Shown: positions 31,219-41,103, counted from the stretch's first letter. The stretch is 64,000 nucleotides of DNA from Microlunatus sagamiharensis (GCF_900105785.1 NZ_LT629799.1:2604001-2668000), one strand, 5' to 3'. Notes: a model not told the origin generated them from the letters alone. Translations and numbers: made by a program.

Positions 31219-32157
31219 ATGAAGGCCGCCGTCGTCCACGACACCGACCAGGTCCCCCGCTACGACGAGTTCGCCGACCCGGTGGTCGGCGAGGGCCGCG
31301 TCGAGGCCGAGGTGCTCGCCTCCGCCGTCCACGTGATCGTGCGGACCATCGCGGCGGGGCGGCACTACAGCTCGACGACGAAGCCGCCCTTCGTGCCCGG
31401 CCTCGACGGCGTCGTCCGCCTCCCCGACGGCCGCCGCGTGTACGCCGCCGGCGCCCAGCCGCCGTACGGCCTGCTCGCCGAGCGCGTCGCGCTGCCGCAG
31501 GGCGCCGGGGTCGACGTGCCGGAGGGCCTGTCGTCGGCCACCGCGGCCGCCCTGGTCAACCCCGCCGGCTCGTCCTGGATCCCGCTCAGCCGGATCGGCG
31601 CCGAGGGCAGGACCGTACTGATCATCGGCGCCACCGGCACCTCCGGCCTGCTGGCCGTGCAGGCCGCCAAGGCGCAGGGCGCCGCCCGCGTCGTCGCCCT
31701 CGGCCGCAACGCCGAGGGCCTCGCCCGGGCCGCCGAGCTGGGCGCCGACGCCACCGTCACCCTGTCCGACGACCTGGCCGCCCCGCTGGCGGAGGCCGCC
31801 GGTCCGGACGGCGCGTACGACATCGTCCTCGACTACCTCTGGGGCGCCCCCGCCCGCGCCGTCCTCGACGCGCTCGTCGCGAACAAGGTCGACCCGCACC
31901 GACCCGTGCGGTTCGTCAACATCGGCAACCTGGCCGGCGCCGAGCTCGCCGTGCCCGCCGCGGTCCTGCGCAGCAGCGCGATCGAGCTCTCCGGCCACGG
32001 CATCGGCAGCTTTCCGTTGGAGCTCACCCGCGAGGCGACGAAGGCGATGTTCGCTGCCGCGCTCGAGGGCAAGCTGACCGTCGACTTCGAGGAGCGCCCG
32101 CTCAGCGAGGTCGAGACCGCCTGGGACCTCCCCGTCCGCCTCGTCCTGGTCCCGTAG
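31219..32157 (+). CDS. Zinc-free MDR (quinone oxidoreductase-like) alcohol dehydrogenase family protein
   Basis: A 312-residue medium-chain reductase: a GroES-like N-terminal domain (1-110) beginning 'MKAAVVHDTDQVPRYDEF', then a Rossmann domain with 'VLIIGATGTSGLLAVQAAKAQG' near 133-154 and 'IVLDYLWG'. The catalytic zinc ligands (C/H-E) and the structural four-Cys zinc lobe are absent, as in quinone oxidoreductases. ATG with TAGGAG upstream. It stands alone at the right edge of the island and has normal high G+C, so it belongs to the core genome. Confidence 0.85.
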   Translation: MKAAVVHDTDQVPRYDEFADPVVGEGRVEAEVLASAVHVIVRTIAAGRHYSSTTKPPFVPGLDGVVRLPDGRRVYAAGAQPPYGLLAERVALPQGAGVDVPEGLSSATAAALVNPAGSSWIPLSRIGAEGRTVLIIGATGTSGLLAVQAAKAQGAARVVALGRNAEGLARAAELGADATVTLSDDLAAPLAEAAGPDGAYDIVLDYLWGAPARAVLDALVANKVDPHRPVRFVNIGNLAGAELAVPAAVLRSSAIELSGHGIGSFPLELTREATKAMFAAALEGKLTVDFEERPLSEVETAWDLPVRLVLVP

Positions 32158-32255
32158 GCGAGGCAGACACCCCACGTTCCGAGCGCTTGCGCGAGGAACC
32201 CACCTCCGAGCGTCGGCCAGGGCGGAGCCGGTTCGCGCCTGGACGACTGAACGAG

Positions 32256-32304
32256 CAAGGCCCCCGACCGCGGTCGCGAGTGCGACCGGGGTCGAGGGGC
32301 CTTG
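32256..32304. terminator. Terminator-like hairpin, copy 1
   Basis: CAAGGCCCC and GGGGCCTTG close a longer GC stem with internal GCGGTCGC/GCGACCG pairing. It lies after the MDR gene on the plus strand. Confidence 0.6.
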
Positions 32305-32433
32305 TGAGTGAGGGAGGAAGGCGCGGACGTCAGGCGCAGCCCGGGCGCGAGGAGGACAACGCAGCCTGGCGCGAGGAACACCCTCCGAGCGTCGGCAAGG
32401 CTGGAGCCCGCTCCGGCCTGGACGACCGAACGA

Positions 32434-32466
32434 ACAAGGCCCCGACCGCGAAGGTCGGGGCCTTGT
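32434..32466. terminator. Terminator hairpin, copy 2 (pyk side)
   Basis: Perfect 14-bp arms ACAAGGCCCCGACC/GGTCGGGGCCTTGT with a 5-nt loop, about 70 bp downstream of pyk. Because it lies between convergent genes it can serve both. Confidence 0.75.
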
Positions 32467-32536
32467 GCGTACCAGGGCCTTGTGAGCGAGGCCGCCAGGC
32501 CGGAGCGTCTGGCGTAAGCCGGGCGCGAGGAGGAGA

Positions 32537-33952
32537 TCAGAGCGGCGCCCCGATCCGGCGCACCCGGATCATGTTCGTGTGGCCGCTGACCCCGGGCGGG
32601 GAGCCGGCGACGATGATCACCAGCTCGCCCTCGCTGATCAGGCCCGACTGGGTGAGGGCCAGGTCGACCTGGCGGATCATCTCGTCGGTGTGGCCGACCA
32701 TGGGCACGAGGAAGGTCTCGACGCCCCAGGTGAGCGTGAGCTCGGCCTGGGTCTGCTCGATCGGGGTGAAGGCGAGGATCGGGATCTCGGAGCGGAGCCG
32801 CGCGAGGCGGCGGGCCGAGTCGCCGGAGTGCGTGAAGGCGACGAGGTACTTCGCGCCGAGGCGGTGTGCGACCTGCTCGGCCGACAGCGTGATCACGCCG
32901 CTGGTCGTGTGCGGGTCCCAGTCGACGTCGCTGATCTGCCCGAGGCCGTGCTTCTCGGTGTTCTCGACGATCCGCGCCATCGTCTGGACCGTGACCACGG
33001 GATAGTCGCCCACGCTGGTCTCGCCGGAGAGCATGACCGCGTCGGCGCCGTCGAGGATCGCGTTGGCGACGTCGGAGGCCTCGGCGCGGGTCGGGCGCGG
33101 CGCGCTGATCATGGACTCGAGCATCTGCGTCGCGACGATCACCGGCTTGGCCCAGCGGCGGGCCGCGGTGACGATCTGCTTCTGGACCAGCGGCACCTCC
33201 TCGAGCGGGAGCTCGACGCCGAGGTCGCCGCGGGCGACCATGATCGCGTCGAAGGCGTCGACGATCTCGTCGAGGTTCTCGACGGCCTGCGGCTTCTCGA
33301 TCTTGGCGATGACGGGGACCCGGCGGCCCTCCTCGTCCATGATCTGGTGGACGAGCTTGACGTCCTGCGCGCTGCGCACGAAGGACAGCGCGATCATGTC
33401 GACGTTGTTGCGCAACGCCCAGCGCAGGTCGTCGGAGTCCTTCTCGCTCATCGCCGGCACGCTCATCGCGACGCCGGGGAGGTTGAGGCCCTTGTTGTTG
33501 CTGACCGGGCCGCCCACGACGACCTCGGTGACCACGTCGGTGTCGGTGACCTCGACGGCCTTGAGCGTCAGCTTGCCGTCGTCGACGAGGATCAGGTCGC
33601 CGGGCGAGACGTCGCCGGGCAGGCCCTTGTACGTCGTCCCGCAGCGCGACACGTCGCCCTGGACGTCGTCGACGGTGATGGTGAATCGCGCCCCGACCTC
33701 GAGGTGCTCCGGACCGTTCGCGAAGCGGCCGAGCCGGATCTTCGGGCCCTGGAGGTCGGCGAGGACGCCGACCGGCCGGCCGACGGCCTTGGCCGCCGCC
33801 CGGGTGTTCTCCAGCCGCATGAGGTGTTCCTCGTAGCCGCCGTGGCTCATGTTGAGCCGGGCCACGTCCATGCCCGCCTCGACGAGCTCGATCAAACGCT
33901 CGGGAGCCTCAGCGGCCGGTCCGAGCGTGCACACGATGTTGGCTCTCCGCAC
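32537..33952 (-). CDS. pyk: Pyruvate kinase
   Basis: A 471-residue glycolytic enzyme making pyruvate and ATP from phosphoenolpyruvate and ADP. N-terminal 'RRANIVCTLGPA' and 'DVARLNMSHGGYEEH', 'PVIAKIEKPQAVENLDEI' (catalytic Lys region), 'IMVARGDLGVELP', and the signature 'TQMLESMI' with 'RAEASDVANAILDGADAVML' are all present. The C-terminal allosteric domain is complete. The GTG start matches the family N-terminus. Monocistronic, with a strong hairpin downstream. Confidence 0.96.
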   Translation of the reverse strand: MRRANIVCTLGPAAEAPERLIELVEAGMDVARLNMSHGGYEEHLMRLENTRAAAKAVGRPVGVLADLQGPKIRLGRFANGPEHLEVGARFTITVDDVQGDVSRCGTTYKGLPGDVSPGDLILVDDGKLTLKAVEVTDTDVVTEVVVGGPVSNNKGLNLPGVAMSVPAMSEKDSDDLRWALRNNVDMIALSFVRSAQDVKLVHQIMDEEGRRVPVIAKIEKPQAVENLDEIVDAFDAIMVARGDLGVELPLEEVPLVQKQIVTAARRWAKPVIVATQMLESMISAPRPTRAEASDVANAILDGADAVMLSGETSVGDYPVVTVQTMARIVENTEKHGLGQISDVDWDPHTTSGVITLSAEQVAHRLGAKYLVAFTHSGDSARRLARLRSEIPILAFTPIEQTQAELTLTWGVETFLVPMVGHTDEMIRQVDLALTQSGLISEGELVIIVAGSPPGVSGHTNMIRVRRIGAPL

Positions 33953-34283
33953 GCGTCGACCCTAGCCGACCCCGGGCGGCCCGCCGGTCGCCGTCCGGGC
34001 GCCCCCGGGAACGGTTGCACAGGGCCTGCTCAGGAGGGCGACGGCGCCGGGAGCAGCCGCCCGGAGGCGGTGGGCGACGTCGTCTGCAGGCGCCCGTCCA
34101 CGACGCCGACACGGAGGTCGGCGGCGGCGACCGTCTCCACGACCACCTGCCGGACCGTCCCGGCGCCGGCTGCCGTCCGCGGGGCTGCGGCGTCACGCCC
34201 CGTGCCTGCCGGAGTCTCACCAGCGGGTCGCCGATGGTGGTTGGATCACCGCGAGGGCGCAGGAGACGGCGGAGGGGGCGCAG
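33953..34283. other. Spacer between pyk and the ABC exporter, with a possible gene remnant
   Basis: A 331-bp divergent spacer. On the minus strand an open stretch of 71 codons (34030-34245) has coding-like third-position G+C but no ATG; the only in-frame GTG codons leave about 35 residues. It could be the end of a lost gene. The plus-strand frames are Arg/Gly-rich noise. The permease ribosome-binding site GGAGGGGG is at 34271-34278. Confidence 0.4.
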
Positions 34284-37200
34284 GTGGGCGAGCTCGCGCT
34301 GGCGTGGGCCGGGGTGCGCCACCGCCCCGGGCCGTGGCTGCTCCTCGCCCTCGGTGCCGCCCTCGCCGCCGTGATGCCGCTGGCTGCGGCTGGCCTGCAG
34401 GAGCGTGCCGCGACCGGTGCCGTCGAGCAGGCGGTGGTCGCCGTCCCCGACGCCTCGCGCGGCGTCCTCGCCGTCACCTCGCGCGACCTGCGCGGGCCGG
34501 ACCTGACCGCCACCTCGACCCAGGTCGAGACCGCGCTCGCCCGCGCGGGCCTGCCGTCGCCCACCCGGGCCCTGGCCTTCCGCGCGCTGTCGCTGCAGGG
34601 CACCGACACCACGGTCGCCGCGCTCGACCCGCTGGCCGACGCCGTGACGCTGGACTCCGGCCGGCTGCCCTCACGCTGCTCCCCCGACGCCTGCGAGGTG
34701 CTGGCCGTCAGCAGCGAGGGCGCCGCCGGCACGGCGGCGCTGCCCGGGCTCAACGGGCCCGCCCGCACGCTCGGGCTCGTCGTCACCGGGACGGCGACCC
34801 TGCGGGAGCCGCGGCTCGTCGGGCTCGGTCTGGTCGCGCCGTCCCAGCCCCTGCTGCTCGGGTCCGACCCCGCGGCCATGGCCGACCTCGAGCCCCTCAC
34901 GCTCTACGGCCGCAACCTGGCCTGGTTCACCCCGCTCGACCCCGCCGTCGTCGCCGCGACCGGGCCGGCCTCGTTCGCCGCGGCCCTGGACCGCGCCGCC
35001 GAGGAGGTGAGCCTCACCTCCGGCCCTCTGAACGTCGTCTGGCCGAGCGCCGCGGTCCTCGACGCGGCGGCGCGCGGCGAGGACTCGGCGGCGCGCTTCT
35101 CGGTGCTGGGGGTCGGGGCCGGGGCGCTCCAGCTCGGCTTCTGCCTGATGCTCGCCGCCGCCCGGCGCGCGCCGGCGCGCCAGCACGGGACCCTGCTCGG
35201 CCGCCGCGGCGCCCGTCCGGCCCAGGTGGTCGCGGTCGCGGCGCTGCAGTCCGGGCTGGCCGTCCTCGCCGGCGTCGTCCTGGCCGTCGTGTCAGCCGTC
35301 GTCGTGTCCAGGGCACTCGTCCCGGGAGCGCTGGCCGCCGCCTGGCCGGCGGTGCTCGCGCTGGCCGTCGCGGCCGTGCTCGGCAGCGTGCTGCTCACGG
35401 TCGGGCCACCCGTCCGCGGCCGGACGCTCCGCCTCGGGCTCGCGGCCCTCGTGCTGCTGGCCGCGGGCCTGGGGGCGCTCGCGCTGGTCCGGCCGACCGA
35501 CGACCCGAGGGCACCGCTCCCGGTCGCCGCCCTGGTCGCGCTCACCCTGGCCGTCGGCGTCGTCGGCGTCCTGACGTGGAGCCCCGTCGTGGCCCTGCTG
35601 CAGCGCCGCGCCCGGGCGGCGCGCCGACCGCTGCGCCGCGTCACGCTCCTCGCCGCGCGCCGGCCGCTGCTGCCCAGCCTGACCGCCGGCTTCCTCGCCG
35701 CGACGCTGGCGACGGCCTTCCTGGCCGTCTCCTGGTCGTCCTCCACCCAGCGGTCCGCGGAGGACCGGGCCGCGTACGCGGTGCCGCTCGACCTGCGGGT
35801 CTCCCCCGGCACCCAGGTGCAGCTGCCCGCCACCGTCGTCGACGCCGCGCGGCTCACCGCGCTCGACCCCGGCGCCGTCGTGTCCGGGGTGACCACCACG
35901 ACCGTGGGTGCCTTCGCCGGCAGCAGCGGCGCGACCACGCTGCCCCTGGCCGGCGTCGACCCCGCCGTGCTGCCGCTGGTGCACCGCTGGTCCACGGTCA
36001 CCGGGAGCAGTGCCAGTGCCGCGGAGGTCGCCGACCGGCTCCGCGCACCGGGCGCCGGGTCCGCGGTCGTGGCGCCCGTGGTCCCCGCCGGCACCCAGGA
36101 GCTCGTCCTCGACGTGCGCGGGCTCGACGCCGACGTGACCCTGCGGCTCTGGCTCGCCGGGCCCGACGGCCAGGAGCGCGGGGTCGCGCTCCGGCAGCGC
36201 GGACCCGACGAGGCGTACGCCGAGCTCGGGGGCGGCGCGGCGCAGACCGTGCGCGCGCTGGAGATCGGGGAGTCGGCCGACCACCTGACGTTCCGCCAGC
36301 ACGGCATCGGCGAGGGCAGCACCGACCGGCCGCTGCCGTCGGGGACGCTGCTGCTCGGTGGCGCGCGCGCCGACGGCCGGTCGTTCCCGTGGTCGTGGTC
36401 CGACTGGGGTGCCGACTCCGTCGAGGTGCGGGGCGACGGCGCGGGTCTGGCGGCGCGCTACCAGATCCGCGACGCGCGGGCCGTGCTGCTGCCCTCCTGG
36501 GTCCCGCCCGCCGAGCGGCCGGTCCTCCCGGTCGCCGTCGACCCCGTCACGGCCGCCCGCGCGGGCAGCCGCGGGACCTTCGGCATCACGGTCAACCAGA
36601 CGACGGTGCCGGTCCGCGTGGTGGCGGTGCTGGACCGGATGCCGACGCTGCCCGCGCGCTTCGTGGTCGCCGACCGCAGCGCCGTCGCGGCCCTCGTCGA
36701 CCGGGAGGCGCCGGGCACCGCCCCGGTCCTGCAGGTCTGGGTCTCGGCACCCGGTCCGGGCGGCCCGGCGGTCCGCGGCGAGCTCGACGCCACCGCCTCC
36801 GCCGCGACGCTCCAGGACCGCGACGCGCTCGCCCGGACCTACGCCGACGACCCGGTGACCCGCGGCTTCGTGACCCTGCTCGGCGCGGCCGGCCTGGTCG
36901 CCCTGCTCCTGGCGCTGGTCGCGGTCGTCGGCGGCGTGCGGGGCGACCGCGAGGCCGCGGCGGCCGACCTGTTCGCCCTGGAGGTCGACGGCGTGGCGCC
37001 CGGTGCGCTGCGGCGGGTGCTGCTGGCCCGCGCCGCCCTCGTCCTGGCCGTCGGGCTGCCGCTCGGGGTCGCGGGCGGCGCGGGTCTCGCCCTGGCGACC
37101 GGCCGGCTCCTCGCCTCCGGGCCGGACGGCCGCCCCCTCGAGCCGCCCCTGCAGGTCGTCCTCGCCTCGGCCGCGACCGCGCTCGTCGTCGCCGCCGCCG

Positions 37201-37289
37201 CGCTGGTCACCGTCGCGGCTGCGACCGCCACGGCGACGCTGGCCCTGCGCGAGGCGCGCCTGGCCGCCCCCGAGCTGGACCTGCGGTGA
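34284..37289 (+). CDS. Large FtsX-like ABC transporter permease
   Basis: A 1001-residue membrane protein. A hydrophobic segment at about 18-40 follows a basic start. A large extracytoplasmic region (about 45-270) comes next, then a block of helices (about 275-470), a second large periplasmic-side domain (about 500-840), and a final helix group with the FtsX-like 'GLVALLLALVAVVGGVRGDRE' and 'ALRRVLLARAALVLAVGLPLG'. Arrangement is like MacB/LolC-type permeases, duplicated. GTG start with GGAGGGGG 5 nt upstream. The stop overlaps the ATPase start. Such systems move lipids, lipoproteins or drugs or sense envelope stress; which one cannot be told. Confidence 0.8.
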   Translation: MGELALAWAGVRHRPGPWLLLALGAALAAVMPLAAAGLQERAATGAVEQAVVAVPDASRGVLAVTSRDLRGPDLTATSTQVETALARAGLPSPTRALAFRALSLQGTDTTVAALDPLADAVTLDSGRLPSRCSPDACEVLAVSSEGAAGTAALPGLNGPARTLGLVVTGTATLREPRLVGLGLVAPSQPLLLGSDPAAMADLEPLTLYGRNLAWFTPLDPAVVAATGPASFAAALDRAAEEVSLTSGPLNVVWPSAAVLDAAARGEDSAARFSVLGVGAGALQLGFCLMLAAARRAPARQHGTLLGRRGARPAQVVAVAALQSGLAVLAGVVLAVVSAVVVSRALVPGALAAAWPAVLALAVAAVLGSVLLTVGPPVRGRTLRLGLAALVLLAAGLGALALVRPTDDPRAPLPVAALVALTLAVGVVGVLTWSPVVALLQRRARAARRPLRRVTLLAARRPLLPSLTAGFLAATLATAFLAVSWSSSTQRSAEDRAAYAVPLDLRVSPGTQVQLPATVVDAARLTALDPGAVVSGVTTTTVGAFAGSSGATTLPLAGVDPAVLPLVHRWSTVTGSSASAAEVADRLRAPGAGSAVVAPVVPAGTQELVLDVRGLDADVTLRLWLAGPDGQERGVALRQRGPDEAYAELGGGAAQTVRALEIGESADHLTFRQHGIGEGSTDRPLPSGTLLLGGARADGRSFPWSWSDWGADSVEVRGDGAGLAARYQIRDARAVLLPSWVPPAERPVLPVAVDPVTAARAGSRGTFGITVNQTTVPVRVVAVLDRMPTLPARFVVADRSAVAALVDREAPGTAPVLQVWVSAPGPGGPAVRGELDATASAATLQDRDALARTYADDPVTRGFVTLLGAAGLVALLLALVAVVGGVRGDREAAAADLFALEVDGVAPGALRRVLLARAALVLAVGLPLGVAGGAGLALATGRLLASGPDGRPLEPPLQVVLASAATALVVAAAALVTVAAATATATLALREARLAAPELDLR

Positions 37290-38890
37290 CGGGCGTCGAG
37301 GGCGCGCCACCGGTCGTCGAGGTGACCGACGTGTTCGTCGCGCACCGCAGCGGTCCGGAACCCGTCATGGCGCTGCGCGGCGCCGACCTCACGCTCGGCG
37401 CGGGCGAGCGCCTGCTGCTCGCCGGCCCCAACGGGTCGGGCAAGTCGACGCTGCTGCGGGTCGTCACCGGCGACCAGCCGGTGCTCGCCGGACGCGTGCA
37501 GGTGGGCGGTACGGCCGTGCACGCGATGGACGAGGCCGCCCGGCGCCGGTGGCGGAGCACGGCGATCGGCTTCGTCGACCAGCACGCGCGGCGCAACCTG
37601 CTGCCCGAGCTCGACGTCCGCGACAACGTCGCCCTCCAGCTCCGCCTCACCGGCACCCGGGCCGCCGCCGCCCGCCGCCGCGCGGACGTCACGCTCGAGC
37701 GGCTGGGGCTCGCATCCCTGGCCGGGGCCGACGTGCGCCGCCTCTCGGGCGGCGAGGCGCAGCGGGTCGCGCTGTGCGCCGCGGTCGCGCACGCACCGGC
37801 CCTGGTCCTCGCCGACGAGCCGACCGGCGAGCTCGACGACGACGCCGCCCGCGAGGTCTACGGCCTGCTGGAGGCGGTGGCGGCGGACGGCACCGGCGTC
37901 GTCCTGGTGAGCCACGACCCGCGCTCGTACGCCTTCGTCGACCGCGCCGTGCGGCTGCGCGACGGACGGCTCGCCGAGGAGTGGGTGCCCGCGGGCGCCG
38001 GCACCGGCGGGCCGGACCTGGTCGCCGACAGCCGGGGGTGGGTGCGCCTGCCGGCCGAGCTGCTGGGCGCGGGCGGACGGCCGACGAGCTGGTCGGCGGC
38101 CCTGGCCCGGGACGGCCTGGTCCTGCGCCCGCGGTCGGCTCCCGCGGCACCCCTGGCCCCGCAGGACCGACCGGCTCCCCCTGCGGTAGTCGACGGCGGT
38201 CCCCTGGTGACGCTGAGCGGTGTCCGTGCGGGCTGGGGTGGGCGCGTGCTCGTCGACGCGCTCGACCTGCGCCTGGACCCGGGGTCGTGGACCGCGCTCA
38301 GCGGGCCCTCCGGCAGCGGCAAGTCGACCCTGCTGACCCTCGTCGCCGGCCTGGTCGACCCGCTGGACGGGCGCGTCGAGGTCGGCGGCACGGCGTGGGC
38401 CCCGATGGACCGGACCGACCGCGCCGCGCACCGGCGGCGCTGGCTCGCGTACGCCCTCCAGCGCGCCAACCTGGTCGAGACCATGACCGTCGCCGAGAAC
38501 GTCGCCCTGGCCGCCGCCCTGCGCGGCCTCGAGGTCGACGCGGACGAGGTGGGCGCGCTCTGCACCGGGCTCGGCCTCGGCGCCCAGCTCGCGACCCCGG
38601 CCGGGGTCCTGTCCGGCGGCGAGCGCCAGCGGGCGTCGCTCGCCCGGGCGCTGGTCGGGCACTCGCCCGTGCTCGTGCTCGACGAGCCGACCTCCCAGCA
38701 GGACGAGGCCTCGGCCGCACGCGTGGTCGAGGCGCTCGCGCGGGCGACGGGTGAAGATTCGGCGGTGCTGGTCGCCTCGCACGACCCGGTCGTGCTGGCA
38801 CGCGCCACCACGACGGTCCGGCTCGGGGCCGGGCCGGACGGTCAGGCCGAGGCGACGATCTCCAGCGCCCGCGCGAGATCGGCCGGGTAG
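37286..38890 (+). CDS. Tandem two-domain ABC transporter ATPase
   Basis: A 534-residue protein with two complete ATP-binding cassettes. The first has Walker A GPNGSGKS, signature 'LSGGEAQR' and Walker B '[13 protein letters not shown]' with 'VVLVSHDP'. The second has GPSGSGKS, 'LSGGERQR', '[12 protein letters not shown]' and 'VLVASHDP'. A linker of about 60 residues separates them. Two cassettes in one chain suit a single large permease with duplicated halves. The GTG start overlaps the permease stop (GTGA). The last 49 bp overlap the 3' end of the convergent rluD gene. Confidence 0.88.
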   Translation: MTGVEGAPPVVEVTDVFVAHRSGPEPVMALRGADLTLGAGERLLLAGPNGSGKSTLLRVVTGDQPVLAGRVQVGGTAVHAMDEAARRRWRSTAIGFVDQHARRNLLPELDVRDNVALQLRLTGTRAAAARRRADVTLERLGLASLAGADVRRLSGGEAQRVALCAAVAHAPALVLADEPTGELDDDAAREVYGLLEAVAADGTGVVLVSHDPRSYAFVDRAVRLRDGRLAEEWVPAGAGTGGPDLVADSRGWVRLPAELLGAGGRPTSWSAALARDGLVLRPRSAPAAPLAPQDRPAPPAVVDGGPLVTLSGVRAGWGGRVLVDALDLRLDPGSWTALSGPSGSGKSTLLTLVAGLVDPLDGRVEVGGTAWAPMDRTDRAAHRRRWLAYALQRANLVETMTVAENVALAAALRGLEVDADEVGALCTGLGLGAQLATPAGVLSGGERQRASLARALVGHSPVLVLDEPTSQQDEASAARVVEALARATGEDSAVLVASHDPVVLARATTTVRLGAGPDGQAEATISSARARSAG

Positions 38891-39768
38891 GGCGACTCGA
38901 ACTCGACCGGCTCGCCCGTCCCCGGGTGCACGAAACCGAGCCGGACCGCGTGCAGCCACTGGCGCTCGAGCCCGAGCCGCGCGGCGAGGACCGGGTCGGA
39001 GCCGTAGGTCGGGTCGCCCACGCACGGGTGGTGGATGGCCGCCATGTGCACGCGGATCTGGTGCGTGCGGCCCGTCTCGAGGCCGACCTGCAGCAGCGTG
39101 GTGCCGACGAAGGCGTCGACGGTGTCGTAGTGCGTGACGCTGGGACGGCCGCCGGCGACCACGGCCATGCGCCACTCCGAGCCCGGGTGCCGGGCGATCG
39201 GCGCGTCGATCGTCCCCGTGAACGGGTCCGGGTGGCCCTGGACGAGGGCGTGGTAGGTCTTCGTCACCGAGCGCGACTTGAAGGCGCGCTTGAGCACCGA
39301 GTAGGCGTGCTCGCTCTTGGCCACGACCATCAGCCCCGAGGTGCCGACGTCGAGGCGCTGGACGATGCCGCGCCGCTCGGCCGCGCCGGAGGTCGCGATC
39401 GAGACGCCGGCGGCGGCCAGGGCTCCGAGCACGTCGGGCCCGTCCCAGCCCAGGCTCGGGTGGGCGGCCACGCCGGACGGCTTGTCGACCACGACCAGGT
39501 CGGCGTCCTCGTGGAGGATCGTCAGCCCGGGGACGGCGCGCGCGACGACCGCCGGACCGGCGGGCTCCTCGTCGAGCTCGACCTCGAGCATCGCGCCGCC
39601 GCGGGCGCGCTCGGACTTGGCGACCTCGGCCCCGTCCAGGCGTACGCGGCCGGCGGCGATCAGGTCGGCGCTGCGACCGCGGGACAGGCCCAGCACCCGG
39701 GCGAGGACGGCGTCGACGCGCTCGCCCTCGAGCCCGTCGGGCACGAGCAGGATCTTCGGCTCAGCCAC
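38842..39768 (-). CDS. rluD: 23S rRNA pseudouridine synthase, RluD/RluA family
   Basis: A 308-residue enzyme: an S4 RNA-binding domain (about 12-75, '[19 protein letters not shown]'), then the catalytic domain with Asp in '[17 protein letters not shown]' and the RluA signature '[18 protein letters not shown]'. The GTG start lies inside the end of lspA (8-nt overlap), the usual actinobacterial pairing. The 3' end overlaps the ABC ATPase gene on the other strand, so convergent transcripts would be complementary. Confidence 0.93.
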   Translation of the reverse strand: MAEPKILLVPDGLEGERVDAVLARVLGLSRGRSADLIAAGRVRLDGAEVAKSERARGGAMLEVELDEEPAGPAVVARAVPGLTILHEDADLVVVDKPSGVAAHPSLGWDGPDVLGALAAAGVSIATSGAAERRGIVQRLDVGTSGLMVVAKSEHAYSVLKRAFKSRSVTKTYHALVQGHPDPFTGTIDAPIARHPGSEWRMAVVAGGRPSVTHYDTVDAFVGTTLLQVGLETGRTHQIRVHMAAIHHPCVGDPTYGSDPVLAARLGLERQWLHAVRLGFVHPGTGEPVEFESPYPADLARALEIVASA

Positions 39769-40309
39769 GGTCCGCCCGGCGTCGCCGGCCCGTCCGCGTC
39801 TCCGCCTCGGGCTTGCGGCCGTCGATGCCGACGTTGCGGAAGATCGACAGCACCACGACCATCACCGCGGCGACGGTGATGCACATGTCCGCCACGTTGA
39901 AGATCGGCCAGTGGGGCAGCTGGAGGAAGTCGACCACGTGCCCGCGGAAGGGGCCCGGCGCCCGGAAAAGCCGGTCGACGAGGTTGCCGGTGACGCCGGC
40001 GACCAGCAGCCCCAGCGCGACGGCCCAGCCGACGTGGCCGAGCTTGGGCACCAGCCTGATCAGCACGAAGGCGACCACGAGCAGCGCGGCGACGGCGAAG
40101 ACCCAGGTGAAGCCCTCGCCCTGGCTGAACGCGGCGCCCGGGTTGCGGATCAGCCGCAGGCTGAGCACCGGTCCGAGGACCTGCATCGGGACGTTCGGCT
40201 CGAGGCGGTCGACCGCCTCCACCTTGGTGACGACGTCGAGGCCGAGCCCGAGCAGCGCGACGCTGCCGAACAGCGGCCACAGCCGCGGCCTCGGCTCCTC
40301 CGCGCGCAC
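39761..40309 (-). CDS. lspA: Lipoprotein signal peptidase
   Basis: An aspartic protease of the inner membrane that removes signal peptides from prolipoproteins. Four hydrophobic segments are present, with conserved 'RNPGAAFS', '[11 protein letters not shown]' and 'HVVDFL'/'FNVADMCI'; the two catalytic Asp residues are in the GNLVD and FNVAD segments. About 182 residues from the GTG at 40309. The frame stays open upstream to a CTG that overlaps the dksA/traR stop, so a longer acidic N-terminus of about 30 residues is possible. The C-terminus is basic. Confidence 0.92.
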   Translation of the reverse strand: MRAEEPRPRLWPLFGSVALLGLGLDVVTKVEAVDRLEPNVPMQVLGPVLSLRLIRNPGAAFSQGEGFTWVFAVAALLVVAFVLIRLVPKLGHVGWAVALGLLVAGVTGNLVDRLFRAPGPFRGHVVDFLQLPHWPIFNVADMCITVAAVMVVVLSIFRNVGIDGRKPEAETRTGRRRRADRG

Positions 40310-40401
40310 GACGGGTGCCGCGGCCGTCTCCGCCTCGGCCTGATCGTCAGCGGCCCCCGCCTCCTCCGGGCCGGGGCCCGGGGCGACGGGGGTCGAGGGG
40401 T

Positions 40402-40920
40402 TCAGCGCCGCTCTTCGCGCTGCTTGCAGGTCACGCACAGCGTGGCGCGCGGGAAGGCCTGGAGGCGGCCCTTGCCGATCGGCTGCCCGCAGTTGTCGCA
40501 GCGGCCGTAGACGCCGAGCTCGATGTGGCGCAGCGCGAGCTGCGACTGGTCGAGCATCTCGCGGGCGTTGTTGGCGAGGCTCATCTCGGCGTCGCGCTCG
40601 AAGTTTGCCGAGCCGACGTCGGCGGGGTCGCGACCTGCGCCCTCGGTGCCGTCGCGGAGCAGGTTGTGCAGCTCGGCGTTGGACGTGGCGAGCTGCTCGG
40701 CGAAGCGGGTGATGTCCTCGGCGAGGGTGGTGCGGACCTCGTCCAGCTCCTCCTCGGTCCACGGGTCCTCGCCCGCGCGCACCGGCAGCGAGGCCGGGTC
40801 GACCGGGACGGTCTCACGCTCGGCGTGCTCGACGGGCAGCGCGTGGACGTTCGGGGCGACCCGCGTACCACCCGCTGACGGGTCCGCCACGGCGCTGTCC
40901 GTGGTCTTGGTGGTGCTCAT
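40402..40920 (-). CDS. TraR/DksA-family zinc-finger protein
   Basis: A 172-residue protein with an acidic, low-complexity head (about 1-60), a coiled-coil helix pair (about 60-135) and a C-terminal C4 zinc finger 'CDNCGQPIGKGRLQAFP' plus 'CVTCKQ'. Members bind RNA polymerase through the secondary channel. The ATG at 40920 is preferred over an upstream in-frame start. It sits between divIVA and lspA, a common actinobacterial position. Confidence 0.88.
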   Translation of the reverse strand: MSTTKTTDSAVADPSAGGTRVAPNVHALPVEHAERETVPVDPASLPVRAGEDPWTEEELDEVRTTLAEDITRFAEQLATSNAELHNLLRDGTEGAGRDPADVGSANFERDAEMSLANNAREMLDQSQLALRHIELGVYGRCDNCGQPIGKGRLQAFPRATLCVTCKQREERR

Positions 40921-40985
40921 GAAGGGGTCCCCTCGCTCGACGTCGCAGAGACAGTAGGCGGTCACCTGCGTTTCTTCAACGACGA

Positions 40986-41012
40986 AGCACCCCGGGTCGT
41001 CCCCGAGGTGCT
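40986..41012 (-). terminator. Hairpin after divIVA
   Basis: AGCACC/GGTGCT with an inner CGGG/CCCG stem and TCGT loop, about 90 bp after the divIVA stop and before the dksA/traR start. No long T run. Confidence 0.45.
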
Positions 41013-41103
41013 CGACCCGGCTGCCCGGGTCCGTCGTGGTCCCACCCGCGAGGTGGACCGGGACGTCAGTGCTGCGACGTCCGGCCCGCCGGCGGGTGGT
41101 CGA

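Larger units (their letters stand above)
32191..32536. repeat. Tandem 180-bp duplication carrying terminator hairpins
   Basis: This gap of 379 bp between the MDR gene and pyk holds no gene. A block beginning GCGAGGAAC at 32191 recurs at 32371 with the same CTCCGAGCGTCGGC, a GGCCTGGACGAC-like segment and a GCAAGGCCCC-type hairpin. A partial third border (CGGGCGCGAGGAGGA) precedes the pyk stop. Each unit ends in a strong hairpin. Confidence 0.8.

Noticed and set aside
32579-38890. Plus-strand open frame of about 2100 codons
   Set aside because: It runs antisense through pyk and out of frame through the permease; only its last part (from 37286) is the real ABC ATPase. High G+C keeps shadow frames open.
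40310-40405. CTG start for lspA overlapping the dksA/traR stop
   Set aside because: CTG starts are rare; the GTG at 40309 gives a normal family length. Kept as an alternative in the lspA entry.
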